Source: Candidatus Poribacteria bacterium (GTDB lineage Bacteria; Poribacteria; WGA-4E; WGA-3G). From it: a DNA stretch of 64,000 bases. Made by a program: the position numbers and the translations under genes. The notes beneath the pieces are model-generated. The model saw only the letters and a list, made by a program, of their open reading frames with translations. It searched no databases and was not told the DNA's origin. The stretch lies in assembly GCA_022827185.1 (NCBI GenBank), contig JAJDTM010000055.1, positions 62,001-126,000 on the forward strand, given 5' to 3'. Below, in pieces: positions 49,587-57,943 of the stretch. Numbering within the stretch: the stretch's first letter is position 1; each line of letters begins with the position of its first letter.

Positions 49587-50546
49587 TTAGTATTCACGCT
49601 GTTCTTTGAAGGCTCGGTGCAGGAAATACACCGTAGAGATGCCAAGACCGATGAGAATAAACAGGATAACAATCGCAGTACCGAGGCGACTCTTTGACTT
49701 AGCACCAGCTTGGGTTTCGGATTTGGGTGCTTCAGGTGTTATTTTTATGGGTGGCGTTTGTGGTGTCGGCGTTGTTATTTCTGGCGACGGCGTACGAGGT
49801 GTAGGGGTTATTATCCTGTTGGGTTGCGGTGTGGTTGCTATTTTTGAAGACGTTAGGGGGATGATATGGGTTACTTCTGTGCCAGAAGATGGTGGCAGAT
49901 CACCAACAGTCCAACCGGTGCCAGTGGTCTCACAATAGTAATATGTCGTGCCGTTATGGGTAACCGAGGCCCCACTGAAATTGCCACTAACGCCGAGTGC
50001 GATATGTCCGGGTGTGAAAATGAGTGCTGTCTTTTCACCTAAGCCGCGTAGAATAGCACCAACCAAGATAGTCGTATCTTCGCAATCGCCACCACCCTCA
50101 ATCAAGGTTTCGATGGCGTAACGTCGAAACTCATCGTAACCTGTGGTCACGTCGTCGTGCGTATACGGTAAGGATTGGACGAAACTCAGAACAAAGTCAA
50201 TACGGTCCTGTCTTGACCACCCACGATGTCGTTTGAATACGTTCTGAAATTCACGTGTGAGGTTTCCTATTGTTGTTCTCCCCTCCTCGACTAATTGTGG
50301 AATATCATAACGTTCTTTACCGTCGTAGGAATTATACTTTTCTATGTCAATCGTCATAAGCACGGTGTAAGATCTACCCTTAAAATTCCAGACGTACCGT
50401 TTCCCAAGCGTCTGTCGGGTATTCGGCGGGCGCTGCTGGACAATTCCTTCCACGATCCGAACGGCACTGAGTGCATCTTCCGCAGTGCTATTTACAGTGA
50501 TAAAAAGACTGCCCAGAAGCAGGGCAATAAGTAGTCTCATGTACAT
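49587..50546 (-). CDS. membrane-tethered transglutaminase-like protein
   Basis: The 319-residue protein has a signal peptide and a transglutaminase-like cysteine-protease fold. Cys155 is in GGGDCEDTTILVGAIL, His181 in TPGHIALGV and the third residue probably Glu206 in YYYCETTGTGW. A Pro/Thr-rich linker (about 235-275, TPTPRTPSPEITTP) and one C-terminal membrane helix (about 288-308) follow. The catalytic domain would face the periplasm. In the operon it follows the ZorB-like gene by 14 bp. It may cleave or cross-link wall or phage proteins; this is inferred. Confidence 0.82.
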   Translation of the reverse strand: MYMRLLIALLLGSLFITVNSTAEDALSAVRIVEGIVQQRPPNTRQTLGKRYVWNFKGRSYTVLMTIDIEKYNSYDGKERYDIPQLVEEGRTTIGNLTREFQNVFKRHRGWSRQDRIDFVLSFVQSLPYTHDDVTTGYDEFRRYAIETLIEGGGDCEDTTILVGAILRGLGEKTALIFTPGHIALGVSGNFSGASVTHNGTTYYYCETTGTGWTVGDLPPSSGTEVTHIIPLTSSKIATTPQPNRIITPTPRTPSPEITTPTPQTPPIKITPEAPKSETQAGAKSKSRLGTAIVILFILIGLGISTVYFLHRAFKEQREY

Positions 50547-50560
50547 AGCAGACTATCCTT

Positions 50561-51376
50561 TTACTCTTCTGCTTGTTCAAGTCGATAAAATAGCAGAATT
50601 TCAATGCGGCGGTTTTTAGTTTTTAACGCACGAGTCCTATTATCCTGCATGAGTTTCTGTCGGTTATAAGTGCTATCATCAGTTGAACGTTGAACAGGTT
50701 TGTATTCACCGAAAGAGGTTGCGGACATAAGATGCCTCGCCAGATCTATTCCAATGCTGCGTTGTAGAAATTTATAGACCTCAATGGCGCGCGATGCTGC
50801 GAGATGTAAGTTAAAAAAATAGTCACCAGCCGGACGGTCAGGGTCTGCATGCCCTTGAATCTGTATCTCCGTGATGTCTTTTAAATTCTTTTCTATTTCC
50901 TGACCAACAACCCGCAATGTCCTCTTTCCTTCTTCGTTCAGATCATATTTATTTCGTCTAAACAGAATACGGTCACTAAAACTATAACGTTGAAGTGTAG
51001 CCTCGTTGCGAATCAAAATTTTCGTGTCATCACCATTTCCAAGATAGATTGAAATCACGAAAGAATCGGTATCGTTTCCTTCATCTTGCGGTTTCTCGAT
51101 ATCTCCCCATTTAACGTTGTACGCCTCGGCGATTTCTCGGATCATCGCTTCCTGTTTTTCTTCAACTTTCGCGAGGGCTTCGGCTTTCTCTTTCTGTTTT
51201 TTTTCAACTTTAGCCATTTCTTTTTTAGTTTCTTCTAATTCTGCTCTCAGATCGTCTGTTCCGATGGAAAATGCGGCAATCACAGCAAACACGACAATTA
51301 CCAATATCAAGACAAGCGTCAGCATTAAGTCCGAAAAAGAGGGCCAAAAATTGAAATCTAATGTATTATCTTCCAT
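50561..51376 (-). CDS. ZorB/MotB-like protein with OmpA peptidoglycan-binding domain
   Basis: The 271-residue protein starts FNFWPSFSDLMLTLVLILVI. Asp16 at the start of the only membrane helix corresponds to the proton-binding Asp of MotB/ZorB/TolR stators. A charged coiled coil (41-85) and an OmpA-like domain (about 130-265; QIQGHADPDRPAGDYFFNLHL, TKNRRIEILL) follow. It overlaps the ZorA-like gene by 11 bp, and AAGGAAA precedes its ATG. The pair would form an ion-driven complex anchored in the wall. Length is close to known ZorB (about 250). Confidence 0.85.
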   Translation of the reverse strand: MEDNTLDFNFWPSFSDLMLTLVLILVIVVFAVIAAFSIGTDDLRAELEETKKEMAKVEKKQKEKAEALAKVEEKQEAMIREIAEAYNVKWGDIEKPQDEGNDTDSFVISIYLGNGDDTKILIRNEATLQRYSFSDRILFRRNKYDLNEEGKRTLRVVGQEIEKNLKDITEIQIQGHADPDRPAGDYFFNLHLAASRAIEVYKFLQRSIGIDLARHLMSATSFGEYKPVQRSTDDSTYNRQKLMQDNRTRALKTKNRRIEILLFYRLEQAEE

Positions 51377-53585
51377 CTGTTTTCCTTCGGGAAAATGGGA
51401 TGAGTTTTCTGAAAAATCTGAAAAATGAACGTTTCGGAGGCGGTTTAGATCCTGATGAGTTAATCTGCTGTGTTAATCTGTCAACGGCATCTGCTAAGGT
51501 TTGAGAATGCTGCGAGATCTGTTCAATAGTTGCATTGAGCCTCCCGATATTTGTGTTCAGCGGCGTAACATCAGCTTTTTGCACTAATTCTTGGGACGCG
51601 TTGCCTAATACTTCAACGTGTCCTTTAATCGCTCCAACGGATTGCTTGAGATCCCCTGAATCCGATGTTAAAGCTGTGATGAAACCACGAAGATTTTTAA
51701 CGTCACCCGCCAGACCGTTGACATTCGTACTGAGTACATCAACTGCCTTTTTTTGATCTCTACTGCTCTCATCTAATTGTGTCAACAAACCTTTAACACT
51801 TTCATTTAGACTTTTGACACCGGTGAGTTGTGCCTCGTATTTTTCGTTCTGTTCTCTTATCTCTCGCTGTAGATCGCCGACGATCTCCCGCATAAAATTA
51901 ACTAAATTTGCAAACGTTCCTCTCATTTGGTCCGCAGACTTTTGAATCGGTTCAGGAAATTTCTCTAACTGCTCATTAAGCGTTGTTAACCGTTCATCAA
52001 AGACCCCCTTAATTTCTGCTACAGTCTCTTTAAGAGGTGTATCAAAATTCTCTAACCGCTCATTAAGCACCTCTAATCTGCTATCCAATACTTGCTGAAA
52101 ACCTTCAAAATTTTTTGTGAATCCCTTGCTCAGGTTTTCTAATTCGTTTACCAAATTCTGTTTGAGTGTTTCAAGATTTCCTGTCAGATGATTTTGCATG
52201 GCTGATAGCTGCTGACGATTATCGGCATTCATCTTTTCAAACCACTCCCGATTCTCTGTATAGATACTTGTATTTGTCTCTGTCGCCTTCCTGATAAACG
52301 CTTGCAGTGTTTTGTCAATTTGCTTCTGAGAATCAATATAAGTATTCTCGTAATCTTTTAAGGCATTTAGTACCTGCTCCAGAGCATTTGAAGCTTGAAT
52401 AAGGTTTTGATTCTGTTGATTTAATTTTTCAGTCTGCTGCTCTAATTTTTGGTCTGCTGCTTCTTGAAATTCTTGGTGAAGTTTGCGGATTTTATCTTGA
52501 AAGCCGGTTAACTGGGTAACGCTTGATGTAAATTTATCTGAAAATTCGCTAAGACTCTGCAAAAAACCTTTGTTAAGAACATCTGCAAAATCGTTAAGGC
52601 TTTCTGTGAACCCTTTGTTAAGCTCAGCCGCAGCAGTACTGATGGATGATGCTGCCGCATTGATTTTCGTCCCCGACTCAGCCAGCGGTCCGGTAATCGC
52701 TTTGGCTTGTGTGAGACTTTTATTGAATTCACCGACGTTTGTTTGTATATTTTCGACCATTCCATCAACCCGTACCGCAGTTTCATAGCCACTCCGCATC
52801 TGTGCCTCACTCTCTTGAAGGGTTTGGATGAGTTTTTGCGAAGTGGTCGGATAGAGTTGAGACACCCAGATGGTGAGTGTCGATTGTTCCAGCGTTGACT
52901 TAATTGGGTGACAAGCAAATCGTAGGAAGATGCCGTAAAGGATAACACCTAATACCGTAAAGAATACCCCCGCAATGCTCGGCGCAAAAGCACCCTTAAT
53001 ATCATCCATGAGGTCACTTAACGCTTTGGTCATCTGCCTGCTATCGGCATCAGCAGGAGCATTCGCTTCGTCATTTTCTGTCGGGGTTTGTCTTTCGGCA
53101 CTTGCCGTCAGTGCAGAAGAAAGCTCCACCAAACTATCGGTAAGCCCGAAAAGCGTGCCGAGCAGCCCAATCACGATAAAAACTGCTAATACGGAACGAA
53201 GCAAACTGTTCCATCTAAACAAGTTGGAGGTGGTGTGATTAATCAACTCACTGACTTCAAGTCGACTCTCATTCCAACCTGCTAAGAAGATTGCTTTGAG
53301 ATGTTTTGAGATAGACGAGTTTTCGCTAAGGGAACGTTCCGCGCAAAAGTTTTGGAAAACCGGATTAGCATCCGTTTCTGCTTCATTATCATCCCGTTCT
53401 TGTCTGGCAGTAACGAGGGGCTGGATATCTTGATTATTTTCGATCTGTACCTTTTTTCTCGACAGTCTAACCCAATACATTATCAAGCCGACAAGCCAAG
53501 CGATAAAGAAACAGAGTAGGCATATTACTATGACTAAAGCAATTGAGTTGGCTGGAGATAGGTATTCGCTAAAGAATGAAAGCAT
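51366..53585 (-). CDS. ZorA/MotA-like stator protein with long coiled-coil tail
   Basis: The 739-residue protein has membrane helices at about 13-38, 129-149 and 202-223. IVIGLLGTLFGLTDSLVELS and MDDIKGAFAPSIAGVFFTV are the MotA/ExbB/ZorA channel signatures. Residues 250-710 are almost entirely coiled coil with Gln, Asn and Leu heptads (for example LNERLENFDTPLKETVAEIK), and the tail ends in a basic patch (RSFFRFFRKLIPFSRRK). Total length and plan match ZorA of Zorya, whose tail reaches into the cytoplasm and transmits the signal. ZorC, D and E homologs are missing here. Confidence 0.85.
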   Translation of the reverse strand: MLSFFSEYLSPANSIALVIVICLLCFFIAWLVGLIMYWVRLSRKKVQIENNQDIQPLVTARQERDDNEAETDANPVFQNFCAERSLSENSSISKHLKAIFLAGWNESRLEVSELINHTTSNLFRWNSLLRSVLAVFIVIGLLGTLFGLTDSLVELSSALTASAERQTPTENDEANAPADADSRQMTKALSDLMDDIKGAFAPSIAGVFFTVLGVILYGIFLRFACHPIKSTLEQSTLTIWVSQLYPTTSQKLIQTLQESEAQMRSGYETAVRVDGMVENIQTNVGEFNKSLTQAKAITGPLAESGTKINAAASSISTAAAELNKGFTESLNDFADVLNKGFLQSLSEFSDKFTSSVTQLTGFQDKIRKLHQEFQEAADQKLEQQTEKLNQQNQNLIQASNALEQVLNALKDYENTYIDSQKQIDKTLQAFIRKATETNTSIYTENREWFEKMNADNRQQLSAMQNHLTGNLETLKQNLVNELENLSKGFTKNFEGFQQVLDSRLEVLNERLENFDTPLKETVAEIKGVFDERLTTLNEQLEKFPEPIQKSADQMRGTFANLVNFMREIVGDLQREIREQNEKYEAQLTGVKSLNESVKGLLTQLDESSRDQKKAVDVLSTNVNGLAGDVKNLRGFITALTSDSGDLKQSVGAIKGHVEVLGNASQELVQKADVTPLNTNIGRLNATIEQISQHSQTLADAVDRLTQQINSSGSKPPPKRSFFRFFRKLIPFSRRKTDGR

Positions 53586-53595
53586 AAGTATTTTC

Positions 53596-54675
53596 TTATT
53601 CGCTGGTTCCCAAGTCTAATTTACCTTTTTCAATAAGGGTCCACTGCTGGTGAGCGGAGTCGGGCTTAAATATACTAGGTTTAATAACCCTCAAATTTTT
53701 ATAATGAGAGAGAAAATCGAAATCTGGACATTCAAATACTTCACTGAAACCACCAGGTCCATAAACAGAACGTTCTAAAACTAAACTGTAAGTTGGAACA
53801 ACCGCATACAATTTTTCATCTTCAATATAAAATGCCCAAAGTTTACCACGTTCGTTAGTTTCAAAAATCGGAGATTCATTCGGATCTTCACGGCGTTCTA
53901 AAGTATTTGCAACCTGGATTTGATAGGAGGGTTGATATTTCTGCAATTGGCTCTTTTGTCTACTATTGTAAACGTTACAGAATGCTTGTAAAACTTGAGA
54001 CAACGGGGCATCATGTTCATTTTGGGAATCTTTAGGAGATACTGTAATTCCTTGGGAATCCGTTGAAGTTATCGAGTTTTCGACAGATTGATTTGTAGAA
54101 TTTCCGTCTTGAGATGAAGTGTTATCTACGAGATTGGTTGCGATACCCTCCAGACTTCGTTGGATATTTCTGTTTTCATCTACTAATATTTCAAGCAAAT
54201 GTTTGAGGTCGGACAGAAGATCCCTTGAGTAATCAGCCGTGCCTTCAAAAGTTTCGGAACGTTTATTAATCGGACTTTCCGACAAGGTGTTGACTTTTTC
54301 CTCAAGGAGACTTAACCTGTTATCTTTATTAGGATGTTCTAATCTATTCTCTACTTGTAGTTTTATGAAAGATCTGTGCGTATGGAAGATCGCAATAAGC
54401 AAAATTAGAATTCCAAGAAGTAGAACACCGAAAATAGACAGAAATACAGTATATAGAAATCTATCTTGTTCTCCATTCAAGATATCAGGCAAAGTATTAG
54501 TGTTCTGCTGTGTCGGCGGAGTTTGAACTTGGTTTTGCCCTATGACTGTTTTTTCGGGCTCAGGTATAGAATCATGTTGATCTGCCATTAAGCAAAGTGG
54601 GGAAACTAACAAGGTAAGCACTAAAATACTATACCAAAAATTTGGGACTACATAACAAACTTTGATGTGTTGCAT
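53596..54675 (-). CDS. membrane protein of unknown function in the ZorAB-like operon
   Basis: The 359-residue protein has an N-terminal hydrophobic segment (13-29, signal or anchor), a short Pro/Gln-rich loop and a second helix at 73-97 (FLYTVFLSIFGVLLLGILIL). A coiled coil (115-180), a Ser/Asn-rich linker and a C-terminal mixed domain follow (about 225-355; KLWAFYIEDEKLYAVVPTYS, SEVFECPDF). The C-terminal domain is not recognised. With the topology expected it would be cytoplasmic. It ends 10 bp before the ZorA-like gene and could link the NTPases to the motor. Confidence 0.7.
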   Translation of the reverse strand: MQHIKVCYVVPNFWYSILVLTLLVSPLCLMADQHDSIPEPEKTVIGQNQVQTPPTQQNTNTLPDILNGEQDRFLYTVFLSIFGVLLLGILILLIAIFHTHRSFIKLQVENRLEHPNKDNRLSLLEEKVNTLSESPINKRSETFEGTADYSRDLLSDLKHLLEILVDENRNIQRSLEGIATNLVDNTSSQDGNSTNQSVENSITSTDSQGITVSPKDSQNEHDAPLSQVLQAFCNVYNSRQKSQLQKYQPSYQIQVANTLERREDPNESPIFETNERGKLWAFYIEDEKLYAVVPTYSLVLERSVYGPGGFSEVFECPDFDFLSHYKNLRVIKPSIFKPDSAHQQWTLIEKGKLDLGTSE

Positions 54676-54833
54676 AGAAGAGATACTCTGTTTTGTTAAA
54701 ATTCTTTTATGATGCCCGATGGTTTACTTCAGCATTATTTTCAAAGTAAGTTCAATCTCACGTCAATTCAAGATTCTTTGTAGAATCAATCTTAATACAT
54801 ATTTTCACGAGCATGACAATCTATAGAACTCGT

Positions 54834-57800
54834 TTATGACCATTGATTAGTTTTCCATTCCAATAAAAGTTTCAATGCCAAGATAAACAAAGGTTCAATA
54901 TGAAGATTTTCAGGCGTGTCGTTTCTGAATTTTTGAAATGTATTTTGTAACTGTGCTAAGATAAAATCATGCGTCCTCTGATCTAACGTAATTTTTTCAC
55001 CAGACCACCCGCTCTTATTGAAGCTCTCTACGAAATCTCTAATTTGCTCTAGCTCTAGTTCCTCTGTAGTATCAAGGCCGGATGCTAGTCGTTCAGGAGT
55101 AAGAATTTCTGTCCATGCTTTCTTTTCACCGTTTTCTATAAACGTTTCACCTGCTAAAACATCAGTTTTACCTAACTGATCTTGAGTCCACTCAAGAAAA
55201 GTTTCCGATTGGACTAAGCCGTACGAGGCTTCTTCTTTAGGTGATTTGCTAATTTCGAGGTCAAAGCGATTAATATCTGTGTCAAATCCTGATGCATCAA
55301 GGAGGATCTGCTTAAGACGCTTTTTACTTATTTCATTGCTATCAAATTTACCATTTGCCAGCCAATGTAAGATACGCGCTCCATTTCCACCGATGTACAC
55401 ACTTGGCATTCTTCTTTCAAAATTTTCAGTTTGGCTAAGGCATTTAAGAATTAATCCTATGTAATATAAAAGTCCCGAAATACCCAGAGCGATAAGTTGA
55501 ACAAACGTCTTGACTTGTGATTTGCCGGTATATATTTCAAGACGCTGCCACCAATTCTGTGTGTCAGAATTAATCGACGCGGCAATCCAGGCATCCGCCT
55601 GGGCATAGAAATCAGATGCTTTCTTTTTAGAGGCATCTTTTAACAATTTGATGTCTGATGAACCAACTTCAAAATTTTCCAGAAATTCAGGGTTTTCCTT
55701 GAGTATGTTTAAAAGGAAGCGTCTACCTGCTAATCTAAGAGATGCTTGCCAATACAGTTTGTTGTACTGCCATATAGAGATGTCTGAAGTTTCGCCGCCA
55801 ATATCTATACAGACAGCACCGGTAGCAAATGCGCCAATGGCATCTTTACTTTGTCTCGTGCTTGCAAAAAATTTTGCGGCAGCAATACTTTCTGGTTCAG
55901 AACTTACTTCACCATGTTGTAGACCGGTTACTGTACTACACGCTTCTGTAATATGTTGCCAAATTTGTCTGAAACCTTCCCTATCATCTTCGGAAAATGC
56001 AATCGGATAAGAGAAGTGCCAATTGGTTTTCCTCACACGTTCAGTAGCAGCCTCGGCAGCACACTGGAGGCATAACTGTTCAAGAAAAACCCGAGCGCGA
56101 ATTCGGTCGTCTGCGTGCGGAGACCATTTGAGATCGGTAAAGATTTGTTGTGCCGTAGGGAATGCGTGATAGTTAGAAACAAAATGTATATGACCATTGA
56201 GTAACGGTTCTAATATCGTCTTATTTTCTTTTGAAAAATGCTGAAAAAAACTAAGAAATGGTGTTTGTTCGGGTTCAGGTTTAGGAGAAAAGAAATCATC
56301 ATATAAACGTTCACGGTAGTCTCCGGATTCTGTGACTTGTAACAAACGGTTCGCAAATTTCATTGCGTCGGGGGTACTTTGTTGATCGTCTATATCATTT
56401 CTGTAAACGGTAGTACCACTGGTGCCGAAATCAATGCCAATGTTCCAAGTTCTTTCACCATCGGGTAAGGAATCCGGTTCTGAAATAAGCAAGATACCTG
56501 CTTCTTCATAATCTGAAGTGTCTTTATACTTACAAACCATTACCTCTGGAAAATGAGACGTTTTTGTAATCTCCTTTTCGATATTAGAACTGTTACCAAC
56601 TCTCTGCTGAGAAACATGTGTTCCATAGGGGACAGCATAAAACGTGTCTTGATCGGCACTTGTAAAGTAGGTATAGTAAACCTGCCAGTCTGATTTTTTG
56701 AAATTGGGCCAAATTTCCAGGACTGGCACATTGTCAATTTCAACAATTTCTCGACTTTCAGAAAAAGGTTCAACTCCTTCTTCTCTTTCAATATATTCTT
56801 GAGTTTTTTCAAGCCCCGAGGGGGTACGTAAAGTGACCTTGATGCCTTTTTCCGTTTTCTCAAAAGTAATCTGCTTGTTTAAGTCACTTACGTTCAGTTC
56901 TGATAGCATTTCGCTCTTAATTGGGAGAATCGGCGTAACACGTCTCCCATTAATATTAAATTCGCCACTGATCTTTGGTCGGAGAGATCCACAGAAAGCA
57001 TCTGGGAGCGTGACCACAAAAAGTTTTTGGGTAAGGAATTCCTTTGCTGCTATAGGTTTATTCATGCCGACGAAGAATCCTTGCTCTATACCGAGACCTG
57101 TATCAGAAAGATCCGGCATAGTCTGAGGTACTCCGCCTAATTCCTTCATGAAATCGAGAATCTGTCCGTTAAGGCGGTCTTTTATAAACTTTATTCGATC
57201 ATTGATCTCTTCGTTGAGATTAAGATTAGCATCAGGAAGAGGAGCAATCTGTGTTTCATGAAAGTGATTAAGCCAACCAGCAACCGCAGCACTCTCTTCT
57301 TGGTCTAAAAATGCAATCGGATCGCAAAGGAATTGTCCATCAAACCAAGGTACATCTGAAATGTAATCCGTATAGTCAATAGACGTACAGATAATGGTCG
57401 TTGGTGAAGTCATACCAATTGGTTCGCCGTTAAAGAGAATGAGATAGAGTTTATCCCATGTCGTATTTGCTTCTAATGTATGTTCTGGCAATAGCCTACG
57501 TAATGCTCGGAGAAACTCTGGAATATCTTCACTGTCCGTATCAGGGATCTCAATTATCTTGGTTGTCAACGAAAAATTTTGCTGCTCCTTGAGCGCTAAC
57601 ATCGCCAAAAGGCCGCGCCATTCGCCTAAAATGCATTTATGCATCGGATGGGCGGTATCATAGAGTGCCATCTCAAACAGCAGTGGACGTGCCCACATGC
57701 TCGGAATGCTGTCAATATCAGTAAATTTAGCAGCAGCGGTCGTAAATTTAAGACTTCTACTGATGTTATCAAGAGCAACAGCATTCACCGAATGCCAATG

Positions 57801-57869
57801 TCCTGTGTTAGGCAGTGGGCCTACCGCTTTGTCGTCTTTCAATGGAGGAAGAAGTGGGTAGTTCGGCAT
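54834..57869 (-). CDS. large protein with C-terminal Hsp70/actin-like (ASKHA) ATPase domain
   Basis: The 1011-residue protein has no recognised domain in its first 470 residues, although GEWRGLLAMLAL and VPWFDGQFLCDPIAFL look conserved in type. From 476 an ASKHA ATPase is clear: phosphate-1 NIGIDFGTSGTTVYR (476-490), a connect-like SSEPESIAAAKFF (656-668), phosphate-2 AVCIDIGGETSDISIW (685-700) and the adenosine motif VYIGGNGARILHWL (824-837). It lacks an Hsp70 peptide-binding domain. A strong AGGAGA site precedes the ATG. It may be an assembly ATPase or filament former working with the tubulin-like protein; that is inference. Confidence 0.82.
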   Translation of the reverse strand: MPNYPLLPPLKDDKAVGPLPNTGHWHSVNAVALDNISRSLKFTTAAAKFTDIDSIPSMWARPLLFEMALYDTAHPMHKCILGEWRGLLAMLALKEQQNFSLTTKIIEIPDTDSEDIPEFLRALRRLLPEHTLEANTTWDKLYLILFNGEPIGMTSPTTIICTSIDYTDYISDVPWFDGQFLCDPIAFLDQEESAAVAGWLNHFHETQIAPLPDANLNLNEEINDRIKFIKDRLNGQILDFMKELGGVPQTMPDLSDTGLGIEQGFFVGMNKPIAAKEFLTQKLFVVTLPDAFCGSLRPKISGEFNINGRRVTPILPIKSEMLSELNVSDLNKQITFEKTEKGIKVTLRTPSGLEKTQEYIEREEGVEPFSESREIVEIDNVPVLEIWPNFKKSDWQVYYTYFTSADQDTFYAVPYGTHVSQQRVGNSSNIEKEITKTSHFPEVMVCKYKDTSDYEEAGILLISEPDSLPDGERTWNIGIDFGTSGTTVYRNDIDDQQSTPDAMKFANRLLQVTESGDYRERLYDDFFSPKPEPEQTPFLSFFQHFSKENKTILEPLLNGHIHFVSNYHAFPTAQQIFTDLKWSPHADDRIRARVFLEQLCLQCAAEAATERVRKTNWHFSYPIAFSEDDREGFRQIWQHITEACSTVTGLQHGEVSSEPESIAAAKFFASTRQSKDAIGAFATGAVCIDIGGETSDISIWQYNKLYWQASLRLAGRRFLLNILKENPEFLENFEVGSSDIKLLKDASKKKASDFYAQADAWIAASINSDTQNWWQRLEIYTGKSQVKTFVQLIALGISGLLYYIGLILKCLSQTENFERRMPSVYIGGNGARILHWLANGKFDSNEISKKRLKQILLDASGFDTDINRFDLEISKSPKEEASYGLVQSETFLEWTQDQLGKTDVLAGETFIENGEKKAWTEILTPERLASGLDTTEELELEQIRDFVESFNKSGWSGEKITLDQRTHDFILAQLQNTFQKFRNDTPENLHIEPLFILALKLLLEWKTNQWS

Positions 57870-57943
57870 TCAAAAATCTCCTATCCGCTTTTGCATGTAA
57901 TGCATGTAAATTGTGTTATGCATAATATGAGTTTAGGAACCTA

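Noticed and set aside
54834..57869. Canonical DnaK/Hsp70 chaperone
   Set aside because: The ATPase motifs fit, but the substrate-binding domain is missing, a 470-residue unknown half precedes it, and no dnaJ or grpE lies nearby.
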